The position numbers were made by a program, and so were the translations under genes. Below the pieces are notes generated by a model. It was not told the origin of the DNA, did not search any database, and saw nothing but the letters and a program-made list of their open reading frames with translations. This document shows, in pieces, positions 43,619 to 51,982 of a DNA stretch of 64,000 bases. Source of the stretch: JANNSX01 sp041397825 (GTDB lineage Bacteria; Pseudomonadota; Alphaproteobacteria; Rhizobiales; Hyphomicrobiaceae); contig JAWKVX010000005.1 of the NCBI GenBank assembly GCA_041397825.1, positions 551,241-615,240 of the forward strand, given 5' to 3'. Positions within the stretch are counted from its first letter, which is position 1. Each line of letters opens with the position of its first letter.

Positions 43619-44602
43619 CTAGAATCCGACCTGATCGCCACCCTTCAGCTTCAGCATTTGCCGCGCCTCGGTGGGTGTTGCGACCTCCAGCGACAGCTCC
43701 TCGATGATGCGGCGGATTTTCGCAACTTGCTCGGCGTTCGACTTGGCGAGTCGGCCGGGCCCCAGATAGATCGAGTCTTCCAGGCCAACGCGCACATTCG
43801 ATCCCATCGTCAATCCGACAGTCGCGAGATTGATCTGGTGTTTGCCCGCTGCCAGGATCGACCATTGATAGTCACTGCCGAAGAGGTGATCGGCGGTCCG
43901 GCGCATGTGCATGAGGTCTTCGTGGCGCGCGCCGATGCCGCCATGGATGCCGAAGATCGTCTGCACGAACAGCGGCGGTTCGAGCAGCCCCTCGTCGAGG
44001 AATTTCGCTAGTACATAGAGATGGCCGATGTCGTAACACTCGCACTCGAAGCGGGTGCCGTGGCCGTGGCCGAGCTCTTTGATGAAGCGCTCGATTTGCG
44101 CGAACGTGTTGGAAACGATCAGGTCTTTGGTATTGGCGATGTAGGCCTTTTCCCAGTCGTGCTTCCATTCCGTGATCTTTTCGGTCACGTGATACAGGCC
44201 GAAATTCATCGAGCCCATATTGAGAGAGCAGAGCTCGGGCTTGGCGCGTAGGGGGGCCGCGAGGCGATCTTCCATGCTCATGCCTAGCGAACCGCCTGTC
44301 GTGATGTTAACGACAGCGTCGGTGTTCTGCTTGATGCGTGGCAGGAACTGCATGAACACGTCGGCAGACGGCGTCGGCCGCCCATCCTTGGGGTCGCGCG
44401 CGTGGAGATGGATGACGGAGGCGCCAGCCTCGGCGGCGGCGATGCTCTCGGCGGCGATTTGATCGGGTGTGATCGGCAGATAGGGCGTCATGGTCGGCGT
44501 GTGCACGGAGCCCGTCACCGCGCACGTGATGATGACCTTGCGCGGGCCCTTCGAGCCGCTCGGTTTCGAGCTTTCGTCCTTTTTGGCGGACTTCCTTGCC
44601 AT
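43619..44602 (-). CDS. Beta-keto acid cleavage enzyme (BKACE, DUF849)
   Basis: A 327-residue Zn-dependent TIM-barrel enzyme that condenses a beta-keto acid with acetyl-CoA to give acetoacetate and a new CoA ester. The zinc ligands are in SVIHLHARDP (His65, His67); VVNITTGGS, LCSLNMGSMNF and RVGLEDSIYLGPGRLA are further family motifs. A Lys/Ser-rich tail of about 20 residues precedes the barrel. BKACE members include Kce of lysine fermentation and the 3-dehydrocarnitine cleavage enzyme. The downstream thioesterase and divergent dehydrogenase point to the carnitine-like use. Confidence 0.92.
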   Translation of the reverse strand: MARKSAKKDESSKPSGSKGPRKVIITCAVTGSVHTPTMTPYLPITPDQIAAESIAAAEAGASVIHLHARDPKDGRPTPSADVFMQFLPRIKQNTDAVVNITTGGSLGMSMEDRLAAPLRAKPELCSLNMGSMNFGLYHVTEKITEWKHDWEKAYIANTKDLIVSNTFAQIERFIKELGHGHGTRFECECYDIGHLYVLAKFLDEGLLEPPLFVQTIFGIHGGIGARHEDLMHMRRTADHLFGSDYQWSILAAGKHQINLATVGLTMGSNVRVGLEDSIYLGPGRLAKSNAEQVAKIRRIIEELSLEVATPTEARQMLKLKGGDQVGF

Positions 44603-44726
44603 CGCCTTTGCTCCCTTGCCTTTTTGTTCAACATCTTGGAACTTTTGTCGGGATCAAAACACATCGCCCGATCTCTGGATAGACGGGGCCGGTGACGAGC
44701 GCCCATGCAAGACGGGAGGAGCGAAA

Positions 44727-45503
44727 ATGGAGCTGAGCGCCAAGGACCAGCGCGTCGTCGTCACTGCTGGTGGCTCCGGGATCGGACGTGCCATCGCCGA
44801 GGTGTTTTACGCCGCTGGCGCCCGCGTGCACATTTGTGACGTCGACGACGTGTTCCTCGCCGATGCGCGTGCCAAGCTGCCGGGGCTTGGCGCTACGCTT
44901 GCCGATGTCGGCATAGCCAGCGATGTGGACCGGCTGTTCGACGAGGCGCTGGCTGCAATGGGTGGCCTCGACGTGCTCGTCAACAATGCCGGAATTGCCG
45001 GCCCAACAGCCCGCGCCGAGGATACCTCGCCCGCCGACTGGGACCGCGTCATCGCCGTCAACCTGTCAGGCATGTTCTACGGCTGCCGCCGCGCGATTCC
45101 TCAGATGAAGAGCGCGGGTGGCGGTCTCATCGTCAATATCTCCTCGACCAGCGGCAAGACCGGCTTGCCGCTGCGCGTTGCCTACGCGGTATCCAAGCAC
45201 GCCGTGATGGGGCTGACGGAGACGCTCGCTCGTGAGGTTGGCCCCGACAATATCCGCGTCAATACGATCCTTCCCGGCTGGATGAACAACGAGCGCGGCC
45301 GGCGCGTCGCCACGGCCAAGTCGGCGGCGCTTGGCATTCCGCTCGAGGAGTTCGTCAAGCGCGAATCCGAGTTCATCTCGCTACGCACCATGATTGAGCC
45401 CGATGAGATCGGCCACATGGCGCTCTTCCTCGCCTCAGGCCTCGGCCGTCACATTTCAGGTCAGCACATCGGTGTTTGCGGAAACGTAGAGTACGAGCGT
45501 TGA
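44727..45503 (+). CDS. SDR family oxidoreductase (candidate beta-hydroxy acid dehydrogenase)
   Basis: A 258-residue short-chain dehydrogenase. Motifs: TAGGSGIG for the cofactor, NNAGIAG, Ser in NISSTSGK and catalytic YAVSK. The C-terminus HIGVCGNVEYER replaces the usual DGG ending. ATG 44727 follows GGGAGGA; a frame from 44490 runs over the BKACE promoter and is not used. It is divergent from BKACE across 124 bp. It would supply the beta-keto acid for BKACE if it oxidises a beta-hydroxy acid, replacing the unrelated CdhA carnitine dehydrogenase. The function is inferred from position. Confidence 0.85.
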   Translation: MELSAKDQRVVVTAGGSGIGRAIAEVFYAAGARVHICDVDDVFLADARAKLPGLGATLADVGIASDVDRLFDEALAAMGGLDVLVNNAGIAGPTARAEDTSPADWDRVIAVNLSGMFYGCRRAIPQMKSAGGGLIVNISSTSGKTGLPLRVAYAVSKHAVMGLTETLAREVGPDNIRVNTILPGWMNNERGRRVATAKSAALGIPLEEFVKRESEFISLRTMIEPDEIGHMALFLASGLGRHISGQHIGVCGNVEYER

Positions 45504-45536
45504 AGTTCACGCATTTCCCGGCGCCGATGACCGTTT

Positions 45537-45563
45537 CGCAAGTTTTCAAATTGCGAGACTTGC
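45537..45563. repeat. Overlapping inverted repeats (alternative hairpins)
   Basis: GCAAGT (45538-45543) pairs with ACTTGC (45558-45563), while CGCAA (45537-45541) pairs with TTGCG (45551-45555). The two stems share bases and are mutually exclusive. The site lies 34 bp after the SDR stop and 46 bp before the hydantoinase B fragment. It may be an operator or attenuator relic. Confidence 0.35.
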
Positions 45564-45608
45564 TTTCAACTGACAAATGGGGTGGGCGGTGGAGTCTCGG
45601 GGGTGGCA

Positions 45609-45806
45609 ATGGCAACCGATGCAGAAGTGCAATCGCGTCTCGAATTCGATCCGGTCCTGCTCGCCGGGCTTTCGAACCGGTTCGCGTCGATCATACGTGA
45701 AATGTCCAACAGGGTCATGAAGGCGAGCCGGTCGCCCGTACTGACCTGCTCTCCCGATCCAAGACCAGCCGCTGGGCCTGGGCGTCCACGGGCGGTGAGA
45801 AAGTAG
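45609..45806 (+). pseudogene. Hydantoinase B/oxoprolinase (HyuB-like) N-terminal fragment
   Basis: The frame begins MATDAEVQSRLEFDPVLLAG and continues LSNRFASIIREMSNRVMKAS and RSPVLTC. This is the N-terminal segment of HyuB-type hydantoin/oxoprolinase subunits, in which DPVxLxxLxNRFxSIxxEMxxxxxxxSRS is conserved. The protein is normally 550-600 residues; here homology ends after about 50, and the frame closes at 45806. What follows is decayed IS21-like DNA. It suggests a hydantoin or oxoproline pathway was lost by insertion or deletion. Confidence 0.6.
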
Positions 45807-45905
45807 GCCACGGAAGCGGCGGCGTCGTGCTGTCGCGGGGCGCCCTGAAAGGGAGCCAGTGGCGAGCCTGACCTTGAGTGAAAAGGCTCGGGGGAAGGCG
45901 GGGGG

Positions 45906-46320
45906 ATGTTTGGCTTAGCCAACGACGCGGCGACGCGCCGGTCTGTTTTCGTCGAGGGTCACAGCGAGCGCGAGGCGACCCGGGTTTTCGGGCTGGCGCG
46001 CAAGACGGTTGCGAAGATGTGCCGAGCGCGAGAACCGGGAGCACAACGGCCCGCCAAGCGGCTCAACCGGGGCGGCGCCGTCGTGCTCAAAGCCGAGACC
46101 TACGAGCTCGCCCGCCGTTATGTGCCGGGAATCGATATTTACACGGTGGAGGCCGAGTACAAGGCATGGTGCCAAGGCAAGCCGCGACCGACCAATCCAG
46201 ATGGGGCGTTTATCTGTGAACCGGCATGCTCGTCGATACCACTATCGTGGCTGCGACGTTGGCTCACCTGACGATCACGCCCGCAAAGCTCTCCAGCGCC
46301 CGATATCATCGAGGCCGTGA
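45906..46320 (+). pseudogene. IstA N-terminus fused to replication-initiator-like C-terminus, decayed
   Basis: Residues 12-40 (RRSVFVEGHSEREATRVFGL, then ARKTVAKM) match the helix-turn-helix of IS21-family IstA transposases. From residue about 61 the sequence changes to LKAETYELARRYVPGIDIYT, VEAEYKAWCQGK and RPTNPDGAFI, a pattern I associate with the C-terminus of plasmid replication initiators. A frameshift near 46207 then continues it as VNRHARRYHYRG. The join suggests an insertion or deletion between an IS and plasmid-derived DNA. The second assignment is tentative. Confidence 0.45.
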
Positions 46321-46688
46321 AGCTCAATCGTGAGATGCGCGTGCTCGGCGAAAAAGTCGAAGCCTATTCTCCACCGGTTGCTGCTTAAACTGAGGTCTCG
46401 CACGGATTCGGCCAACCTACCAGCGCGCCGCTCCCGAAGAGTGCCAAGGCATCCTCGCCTCCGCTTCGAGACCATCATTCACGAGGAGCTCCGTTCGCGG
46501 AAGTATTCGCCGGGGAGACACCCCATTTCGCGGATCGGTCCCGAGAGCCCATCGTCAAGGCTATCGCTGATCGATGCCTGACAGAGGAGGTGCCGGATCC
46601 CCTTCAGGTCGACGAGATGAAGAGAGGCTGCTTAATGAGCCACCTAGAGTTCCCCCTATCGACTTCACGAAAGTGAGGCGCCGCCGAC

Positions 46689-46982
46689 GAGTTCGTGCGT
46701 GAGCGGAAGATTCCGACGCAGGTGGTGCGCGCCGCTGCAGCGCCGATGCAGGACAAGGGAGGGTTAGCGAGCTGCGAGTGCCTGTAGCCGTTTCACGACC
46801 ATCGCGCACCCCAACTCGAAATTTTACCGTCGTGCCGAGTATCTGATCGATGCCATCCATCAGCGAGCGGCGCTATACAAGCCCCGGTGCACCGAGCAGA
46901 TCGTGGTCATGCAGGGGCTGTGCGCCATTGAGGTTCGAGATTGAGGATGCCGACATGGTGCCGGACGCTAGGCGTCGGAAGG
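46689..46982 (+). pseudogene. Decayed second copy of the small gene at 21309
   Basis: The DNA aligns by eye along its length with 21327-21632: both carry a version of GTGCGYGAGCGGAARATTCC at the start, a shared CTGATYGAYGCCATCCAYCA, CCCCGGTGCACSGA and GTGGTCATGCAGGGGCTG, and end in GCCGACATGGTG. The reading frame is broken by stops and shifts. The two copies differ at many positions, so the duplication or double acquisition is old. Confidence 0.6.
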
Positions 46983-47390
46983 CCCTGACCTCAGTCCCCC
47001 CCAGAGAGGTCCAGGGTCCAGACGATACGGATGCCACGCGGCAATCGTCAGGGCGGCTCGCTGAGCAAGGCGATCCACGTCGGAGCAGCGCATCGGCGAA
47101 TCTGTTGATCCTCTTGATCTCGCCGGTACCAGAAGAAGACGACATGCCGAAGAGGAAGGACCCAGTTTGCGAGGTGAGATGTCCATCCTCCCCGAACGTG
47201 ACATTGAACTTGGCGGGGTCGGTCGCGTCATACCGCGATTTCGTCAGTGCCTGATCGATGCCAACCAGAGCAATCGCGATAGGGCTTGTCAGTGAGGCCG
47301 CGGTCGCATGATTCCTGGAGATGCTTGGAAAGGTCCTCGTTGTACAGGATGGGCCAATCTGGAAACCGAAACCTTCTCGGTAAACAGGCT
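46873..47390 (-). pseudogene. Unidentified coding-like fragment
   Basis: On the minus strand an open frame without a start reads SPIAIALVGIDQALTKSRYD, then ATDPAKFNVTFGEDGHLTSQ, TGSFLFGMSSSSGTGEIKR and INRFADALL (about 47085-47290). Its composition and lack of repeats look like real protein, but I do not recognise it. Outside this core the frame reads through unrelated sequence, including the antisense of the copy at 46689. It is probably the remnant of a lost gene. Confidence 0.25.
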
Positions 47391-48416
47391 GCCCTTACTG
47401 CGCTGCTCCTCGAGCGTTGACGTTCGCGAACGAGATCATAGTCGCGTTCTTGTGGCTGTCGAGAACCCGCAGCCAACGGTCATTCGCTCTGTCCCCTGAT
47501 CATCTCGTACCACGAGCGATTCACGAGCAAGAATTCTGCGAAAGCTCTGAGGTCCGATTTGACGTCCGTCGGCAGCGCGCGAACTCGCTCTAAGACCTTA
47601 GCCACTCGTTGAATTCGCTCGCAGGGGCCAGAATGCCCAAAGCATCTGCCGGCTTGATAAGGTCAGGGCAGGGTACCCGCTCGATAATCCAATGTCAGAT
47701 TTTCAGCATCCTGCTTGGCCATGCGACCTGGCGATCCATCGACAGCCGTGACCTCCATCGTGTTCACGAAAGGCCTTGAAAGCGCCGAGCGCCAGAACGT
47801 GCTCCACGAAGGACCGAGAGGGTTTCCTCCTTCCGACACTCATCGCGGACGTTTGCCAACTCGAAGTCGTACTTTGTGGTCGCCACCAGATCGATGGTTC
47901 GACCGACGGCATCCAACACCTTATCGGTATCCGTGTAGACCTTGAGGTGCCGGAACTACAGGCCCGGAAGCTCTCGCCCGTCGCATTCAGGGTGCGGCCG
48001 ATGTCAGGAAAAGAAGGCTGGCCACAATCAGGCGAATTGTTTTCCACGCGATACACATGGTTTTGGCCTCGTCACTCGCGCCCAATCGGGAAGACCCCGG
48101 TCACCAACAACAAAGGACGAGGTCTTAGCAGACGCTCGTCCCTGGATAATTGCCATCACCGACGCAGTCCTGGCTTCCAGCTGGTGCCGCAGAGGAAGTG
48201 TAAGGCACGTGGGACCGCCGCTCAAGCGGTCGGCCTATCGTTTGCACAGTGATGGAGCAGCGGAGAGAGGGGGCGTGTGCCGCCAACGACACAAATACTG
48301 GAGTACCCCGGCAGCAGCAGTGCTACCTTGCCCTAGGCTTTCCCTTGCCCGTGGTAGCTATATGGTAGCTACGGTTTGGGCGAGTACGGAGGAAATCCGC
48401 TAAGTCCTTGATTTTG
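46983..48416. other. Degenerate accessory DNA next to tRNA-His
   Basis: About 1.4 kb has no intact gene. Besides the minus-strand fragment above, a charged 56-codon minus-strand stretch (KVYTDTDKVLDAVGRTIDLV, near 47770-47943) is open but unrecognised. A perfect inverted repeat GTAGCTA-TATGG-TAGCTAC lies at 48354-48372, 44 bp beyond the tRNA 3' end. No integrase gene was found. The 368 bp at 46321-46688 also show no supported feature. Confidence 0.4.
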
Positions 48417-48493
48417 TGGTACCGCCTCCCCGGATCGAACGGGGGACCCCCAGATCCACAATCTGGTGCTCTAACCAGCTGAGCTAAGGCGGC
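48417..48493 (-). tRNA. tRNA-His (GTG)
   Basis: Read on the minus strand it starts GCCGCCTTAGCTCAGC and has the D-loop segment TGGTTAGAGC, an anticodon stem CCAGA/TCTGG around loop TTGTGGA (anticodon GTG), a TTCGATC T-loop and an acceptor stem ending GGCGGT-A-CCA, with CCA encoded. There is no G at -1 (the base is T), position 73 is A, and pair 1-72 is G-U. This matches the alphaproteobacterial tRNA-His type. The 3' end faces the degenerate block, as expected for an old integration site. Confidence 0.95.
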
Positions 48494-48743
48494 AACCTCA
48501 AAGCGCACGCAGCGCCGATAGCGCCAACTTGATAGCCACCCGGCCCCGGCTTGGCAAGGCGTTGCTGGCGTGACGCCGGAAGCGTGGTGGCTGGCCCGGC
48601 GGGCTTGCAATGCGCGTAGGTCTCGCCGGATCGGGCTGCATGGATCAGCGTCGTTTTCGGTTGCTCGCCGTGGCGAACGCGTGGAACATGCCGACATCCA
48701 AGGCGCAGGCGATGAGCGCGCGCTCGGTGACGACGGGCGGCCT

Positions 48744-50048
48744 ATGGCGCAGAACCTCCCACTCAATCGATCGATCTGGGCTTCGACGGCCAAAGCCGGT
48801 CCTGAGACACGACCGCTCCAGGGCGACGTCACGGCCGAGGTCGCCGTTATCGGCGGCGGCTTCTCCGGCCTGTCGACGGCTCTGCATCTGGCAGAGCGCG
48901 GCACGGACGTCCGGCTGCTGGAGGCCGACGAGGTCGGCTGGGGCGGCTCCGGGCGTAACGCCGGCCTCGTCAATGCAGGTCTGTTCGTCGACCCGAGCGT
49001 CATCGTCGGTCACTATGGCGAGCGGCACGGGCCCGGCTTCGCTCGGTTGCTCGGCAACGCTCCGCTGCTGGTCCGCGAATTGATCGAAAGGCACCGGATC
49101 GATTGTGATGCCGGCGACCGTGGGATCGTCAAAGCCGCGCATTCCAACGCGGCGCTCCGCACCGTGCAGGAGACGGTACGGCAATGGCAAGACCTGGGTG
49201 AGCCCGTCGAGCTTCTCAGCGCCGCGGACGTCGCGCGTCGCACGGGTTCGTCCTTCTACAAGGGCGGACTTATCGACCACCGCAGCTTCACCATCGAGCC
49301 CCTCGCCTATGCGCGAGGCTTGGCGGATGCGGCGGTCGAGGCCGGAGCGAAACTGCACGCCCGCTCCCGAGCCCGGCGGATCGAGGCGGTGGCCGGCGGC
49401 GTCCGCATCGAGACCGATCAGGGCACGCTTGCGGCCAAGCGGGCGGTCATTGCGACCGGGGCCTACGATCAGGCGCTCTTGCCGAGTCTCACCCGTGCGT
49501 TCGTGCCGGTCGGCTACTTTCTGGTGGCAACAGAGCCCCTGTCGCACAATATGCGGGCCCAGGTGCTGCCCGAGAAACAGGCCGTCTACGACACGCAACC
49601 CTCGCTGCTATCCGTCCGCTACAACCGTGAGCACCGGCTGGTGGTCGGCAATCTCGGCTGGCTGCCGCCCGAAAGGAGTGGGCGGACCTGGGCCGGCCAT
49701 GTGCTCCGCGAGTTGTTTCCCATGCTCGGCGATATCCGCTTCACGCACGGCTGGAGCGGTGTGCTCGACATGACCGATGATCACATGCCGTGGCTGGCGG
49801 AGCCGATGCCGAATGTCCTCATGGTCGGAGGTTTCAACGGCCGCGGCATTGGTCCGGGAACCGCATGGGGAAAGGTCCTCGCGGACTGGGCCGCGAGCGG
49901 CGATGCCTCCAGCCTGCCCATCCGCCCGCAGGCGGTGCCGAACATCCGCTCGCGCTGGATCAAGGGGCACGCCTACCAGGCCGCCTTCAAGGGTTATCGT
50001 TTGCGCATGCGGCTGAGACGCCCGCGGCGCGCGAAGGAGCCCGCATGA
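48744..50048 (+). CDS. DAO-family FAD-dependent oxidoreductase (gamma-glutamylputrescine oxidase-like)
   Basis: A 434-residue flavoprotein. An N-terminal SIWASTAKAGPETRPLQGD leader, typical of PuuB-like oxidases, precedes the FAD motif VAVIGGGFSGLSTALHLAER (about residues 34-53), then WGGSGRNAGLVNAGLF and a C-terminal MVGGFNGRGIGPGTAWG. Such enzymes oxidise secondary or terminal amines. ATG 48744 is favoured because upstream residues are not conserved. Its stop overlaps the cupin gene start (ATGA at 50045). It lies 250 bp from tRNA-His. Confidence 0.87.
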   Translation: MAQNLPLNRSIWASTAKAGPETRPLQGDVTAEVAVIGGGFSGLSTALHLAERGTDVRLLEADEVGWGGSGRNAGLVNAGLFVDPSVIVGHYGERHGPGFARLLGNAPLLVRELIERHRIDCDAGDRGIVKAAHSNAALRTVQETVRQWQDLGEPVELLSAADVARRTGSSFYKGGLIDHRSFTIEPLAYARGLADAAVEAGAKLHARSRARRIEAVAGGVRIETDQGTLAAKRAVIATGAYDQALLPSLTRAFVPVGYFLVATEPLSHNMRAQVLPEKQAVYDTQPSLLSVRYNREHRLVVGNLGWLPPERSGRTWAGHVLRELFPMLGDIRFTHGWSGVLDMTDDHMPWLAEPMPNVLMVGGFNGRGIGPGTAWGKVLADWAASGDASSLPIRPQAVPNIRSRWIKGHAYQAAFKGYRLRMRLRRPRRAKEPA

Positions 50049-50521
50049 CCCGGCCGCGCCCGCCCGCCTTCAAGCCCGGTGATGTGCCGGAGAGCAATGC
50101 GACCGCGATCCCGCCACCGTTCCAGCAGGCAAACCAGCGCCGCTACAACCGACGCCTTGGCGATCATGCGGGGTTGACGAATTTCGGCGTGATGCTCACC
50201 CGGATCATTCCGGGTGGGCAGTCCTCCTATCGGCACGCGCATTCCAGGCAGGACGAGTTCGTCTACGTGCTGGATGGCCCGGTGACGCTCGAGACGGACG
50301 GCGGCGGGCAAGTGCTGGAGACCGGCATGTGCGCCGGCTTTCCGGCCGGGGCTGGCGACGCCCACCGGTTCGTCAATCACACGGGCAAGGACGCACTCCT
50401 GCTCGTCGTCGGCGACCGGACGTCAGGCGACACGGTCAGCTATCCCGATGTCGACCTCTCCGGCGCATTCGGGCCGGACGGCACATTCCATTTCACCCGA
50501 AAGGACGGAACGGCGCTTTGA
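50045..50521 (+). CDS. Cupin-domain protein
   Basis: A 158-residue cupin. Motif 1 is QSSYRHAHSRQDEFVYVLDG, with His-x-His and Glu metal ligands, and motif 2 GMCAGFPAGAGDAHRFVN supplies the last His, so the metal site looks complete. It begins in the stop of the amine-oxidase gene and probably acts with it, perhaps on an unstable product or as a small isomerase/decarboxylase. It ends 5 bp from the convergent small membrane protein gene. Confidence 0.82.
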   Translation: MTRPRPPAFKPGDVPESNATAIPPPFQQANQRRYNRRLGDHAGLTNFGVMLTRIIPGGQSSYRHAHSRQDEFVYVLDGPVTLETDGGGQVLETGMCAGFPAGAGDAHRFVNHTGKDALLLVVGDRTSGDTVSYPDVDLSGAFGPDGTFHFTRKDGTAL

Positions 50522-50526
50522 TCGAC

Positions 50527-50805
50527 CTACTTGCCGCTGCCGCGCGGCCAGTACAGCGTCGCAACCGTGACGAGTGCCGTCAGGATCATCGTGCCGAGGA
50601 TGTCCGAGCGCCGGATGAAGGCCGTCCAGGCCGTCACGCCTTGCATCCAGCCGCCCTTTGCCGTCAGCACGTTGTTGAGCATGATGATGACCAGCGAGAT
50701 GGCCGCCGTGATGAGCACGGCATAGCCCACTTGCAGTGCCCTCTTGGTCACCTTCGGCACGGAGATGGTGTTGCGGCCGATGGCCAGCTGGGTTCTGTCG
50801 GACAT
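50527..50805 (-). CDS. Small two-helix membrane protein
   Basis: A 92-residue protein with two likely membrane helices, VGYAVLITAAISLVIIMLN and TMILTALVTVATLYWPRG, after a basic cytoplasmic start of about 25 residues. ATG 50805 is preferred; the upstream frame to 50919 runs into the promoter region of the ATPase genes. No family is recognised. It is convergent with the cupin gene and divergent from the ABC ATPase pair. Confidence 0.6.
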   Translation of the reverse strand: MSDRTQLAIGRNTISVPKVTKRALQVGYAVLITAAISLVIIMLNNVLTAKGGWMQGVTAWTAFIRRSDILGTMILTALVTVATLYWPRGSGK

Positions 50806-51001
50806 AAGATAAGTCCTTGGCTGAGGCTCCGGATTCGGACTGTATAGCTGATTCGGGGAAATGATGCCGCCCTGGACCTTCGGCCGGTGCCTCCGCTTTA
50901 CAATCTGGGGCGCCGCCATAGACTGGCTGGGAGCGAAGCAGATCTCGCCGGCAAGACAAACCGGTCTCGTGCCGGCTCATGGATCGAAAGGGCGGGCTCA
51001 C

Positions 51002-51982
51002 GTGCCGTTGCTGGATGTCAAGAATCTGACGGTCGAGTTCGCGACAGCGGGCGGCGCTTTCCGTGCCGTCGACCAGTGCGATTTCGCGATCGATGCCGGC
51101 GAGGTGCTGGCGATCGTCGGCGAGAGCGGCTCGGGCAAATCGGTGGCGATGCTGGCCGTCATGGGGCTGCTGCCCTGGACCGCAACGGTCACGGCCGACC
51201 GTATGACCTTTGACGGCCGAAGCCTGATCGGCATCTCGTCGACGGAACGGCGCAAGATCATCGGCAAGGACATCGCCATGATCTTTCAGGAGCCGATCGC
51301 CAGTCTCAATCCCTGTTTCACCGTCGGCTTCCAGATCGAGGAGAGCCTCCGGGAGCATCTGGGTCTGAGCAAGCGGGACCGACGGTCCCGCGCCGTCGAG
51401 CTTCTGAAGGCCGTCGGCATTCCGGAGCCGGAGCGGCGCCTCAAGCAGTTTCCGCATCAGCTGTCGGGCGGCATGTGCCAGCGCGTAATGATTGCGATCG
51501 CCATCGCCTGCAAGCCGAAGCTGCTGATCGCCGACGAGCCGACGACCGCGCTCGACGTGACGATCCAGGCGCAAATCCTGGATTTGCTGGTCGCATTGCA
51601 GAACGAGACCGGAATGGCGCTCATCCTGGTGACGCACGACATGGGGGTCGTCGCCGAGACCGCCGAGCGCGTCGTCGTGCAGTATGCCGGCCAGCAGGTC
51701 GAGCGGCAGCCGGTCGCCCAATTGTTCGAGACGCCGCGTCATCCCTATACGGCCGCTTTGCTGGCAGCGCTTCCTGAGCACAGCTCCGGTGGCCGTCTCG
51801 CCTCGATCCCCGGCGTGGTCCCTGGACTTTTCGACCGTCCGACCGGTTGCCTGTTTCACCCGCGTTGCCGGTTTGCGAGCGAGGCGTGCCGGTCGATCGA
51901 GCCACCGCGGATGGGCGCTGATCTCGGCGAGGCGCTCTGTCACTATCCACTACACGATGCATTGGCAGAGAGCGCCCCATGA
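51002..51982 (+). CDS. ABC transporter ATPase, DppD/OppD type
   Basis: A 326-residue ATP-binding protein. Walker A is GESGSGKSV, signature LSGGMCQRV (an unusual Cys), Walker B LLIADEPTTALD. The C-terminal extension contains the four-cysteine-region motif GCLFHPRCRFASEACRS of oligopeptide ATPases, absent from the pair at 14671-16295. The GTG at 51002 gives usual family length; an ATG at 50861 would add 47 non-conserved residues. The gene overlaps the partner ATPase gene (ATGA at 51979). No permease or binding protein is adjacent. Confidence 0.88.
   Translation: MPLLDVKNLTVEFATAGGAFRAVDQCDFAIDAGEVLAIVGESGSGKSVAMLAVMGLLPWTATVTADRMTFDGRSLIGISSTERRKIIGKDIAMIFQEPIASLNPCFTVGFQIEESLREHLGLSKRDRRSRAVELLKAVGIPEPERRLKQFPHQLSGGMCQRVMIAIAIACKPKLLIADEPTTALDVTIQAQILDLLVALQNETGMALILVTHDMGVVAETAERVVVQYAGQQVERQPVAQLFETPRHPYTAALLAALPEHSSGGRLASIPGVVPGLFDRPTGCLFHPRCRFASEACRSIEPPRMGADLGEALCHYPLHDALAESAP

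Noticed and set aside
44603..44726. Imperfect palindrome GTTCAACATCTTGGAAC in the BKACE/SDR gap
   Set aside because: Only the four outer pairs are consistent; too weak to call an operator.
48336..48416. Possible integrase gene end beside tRNA-His
   Set aside because: No tyrosine-recombinase motif (R...HxxR...Y) could be found in any frame of 46983-48416.
50423..51943. 506-codon minus-strand open frame
   Set aside because: It covers the cupin and ABC ATPase genes in antisense and has no domain features.
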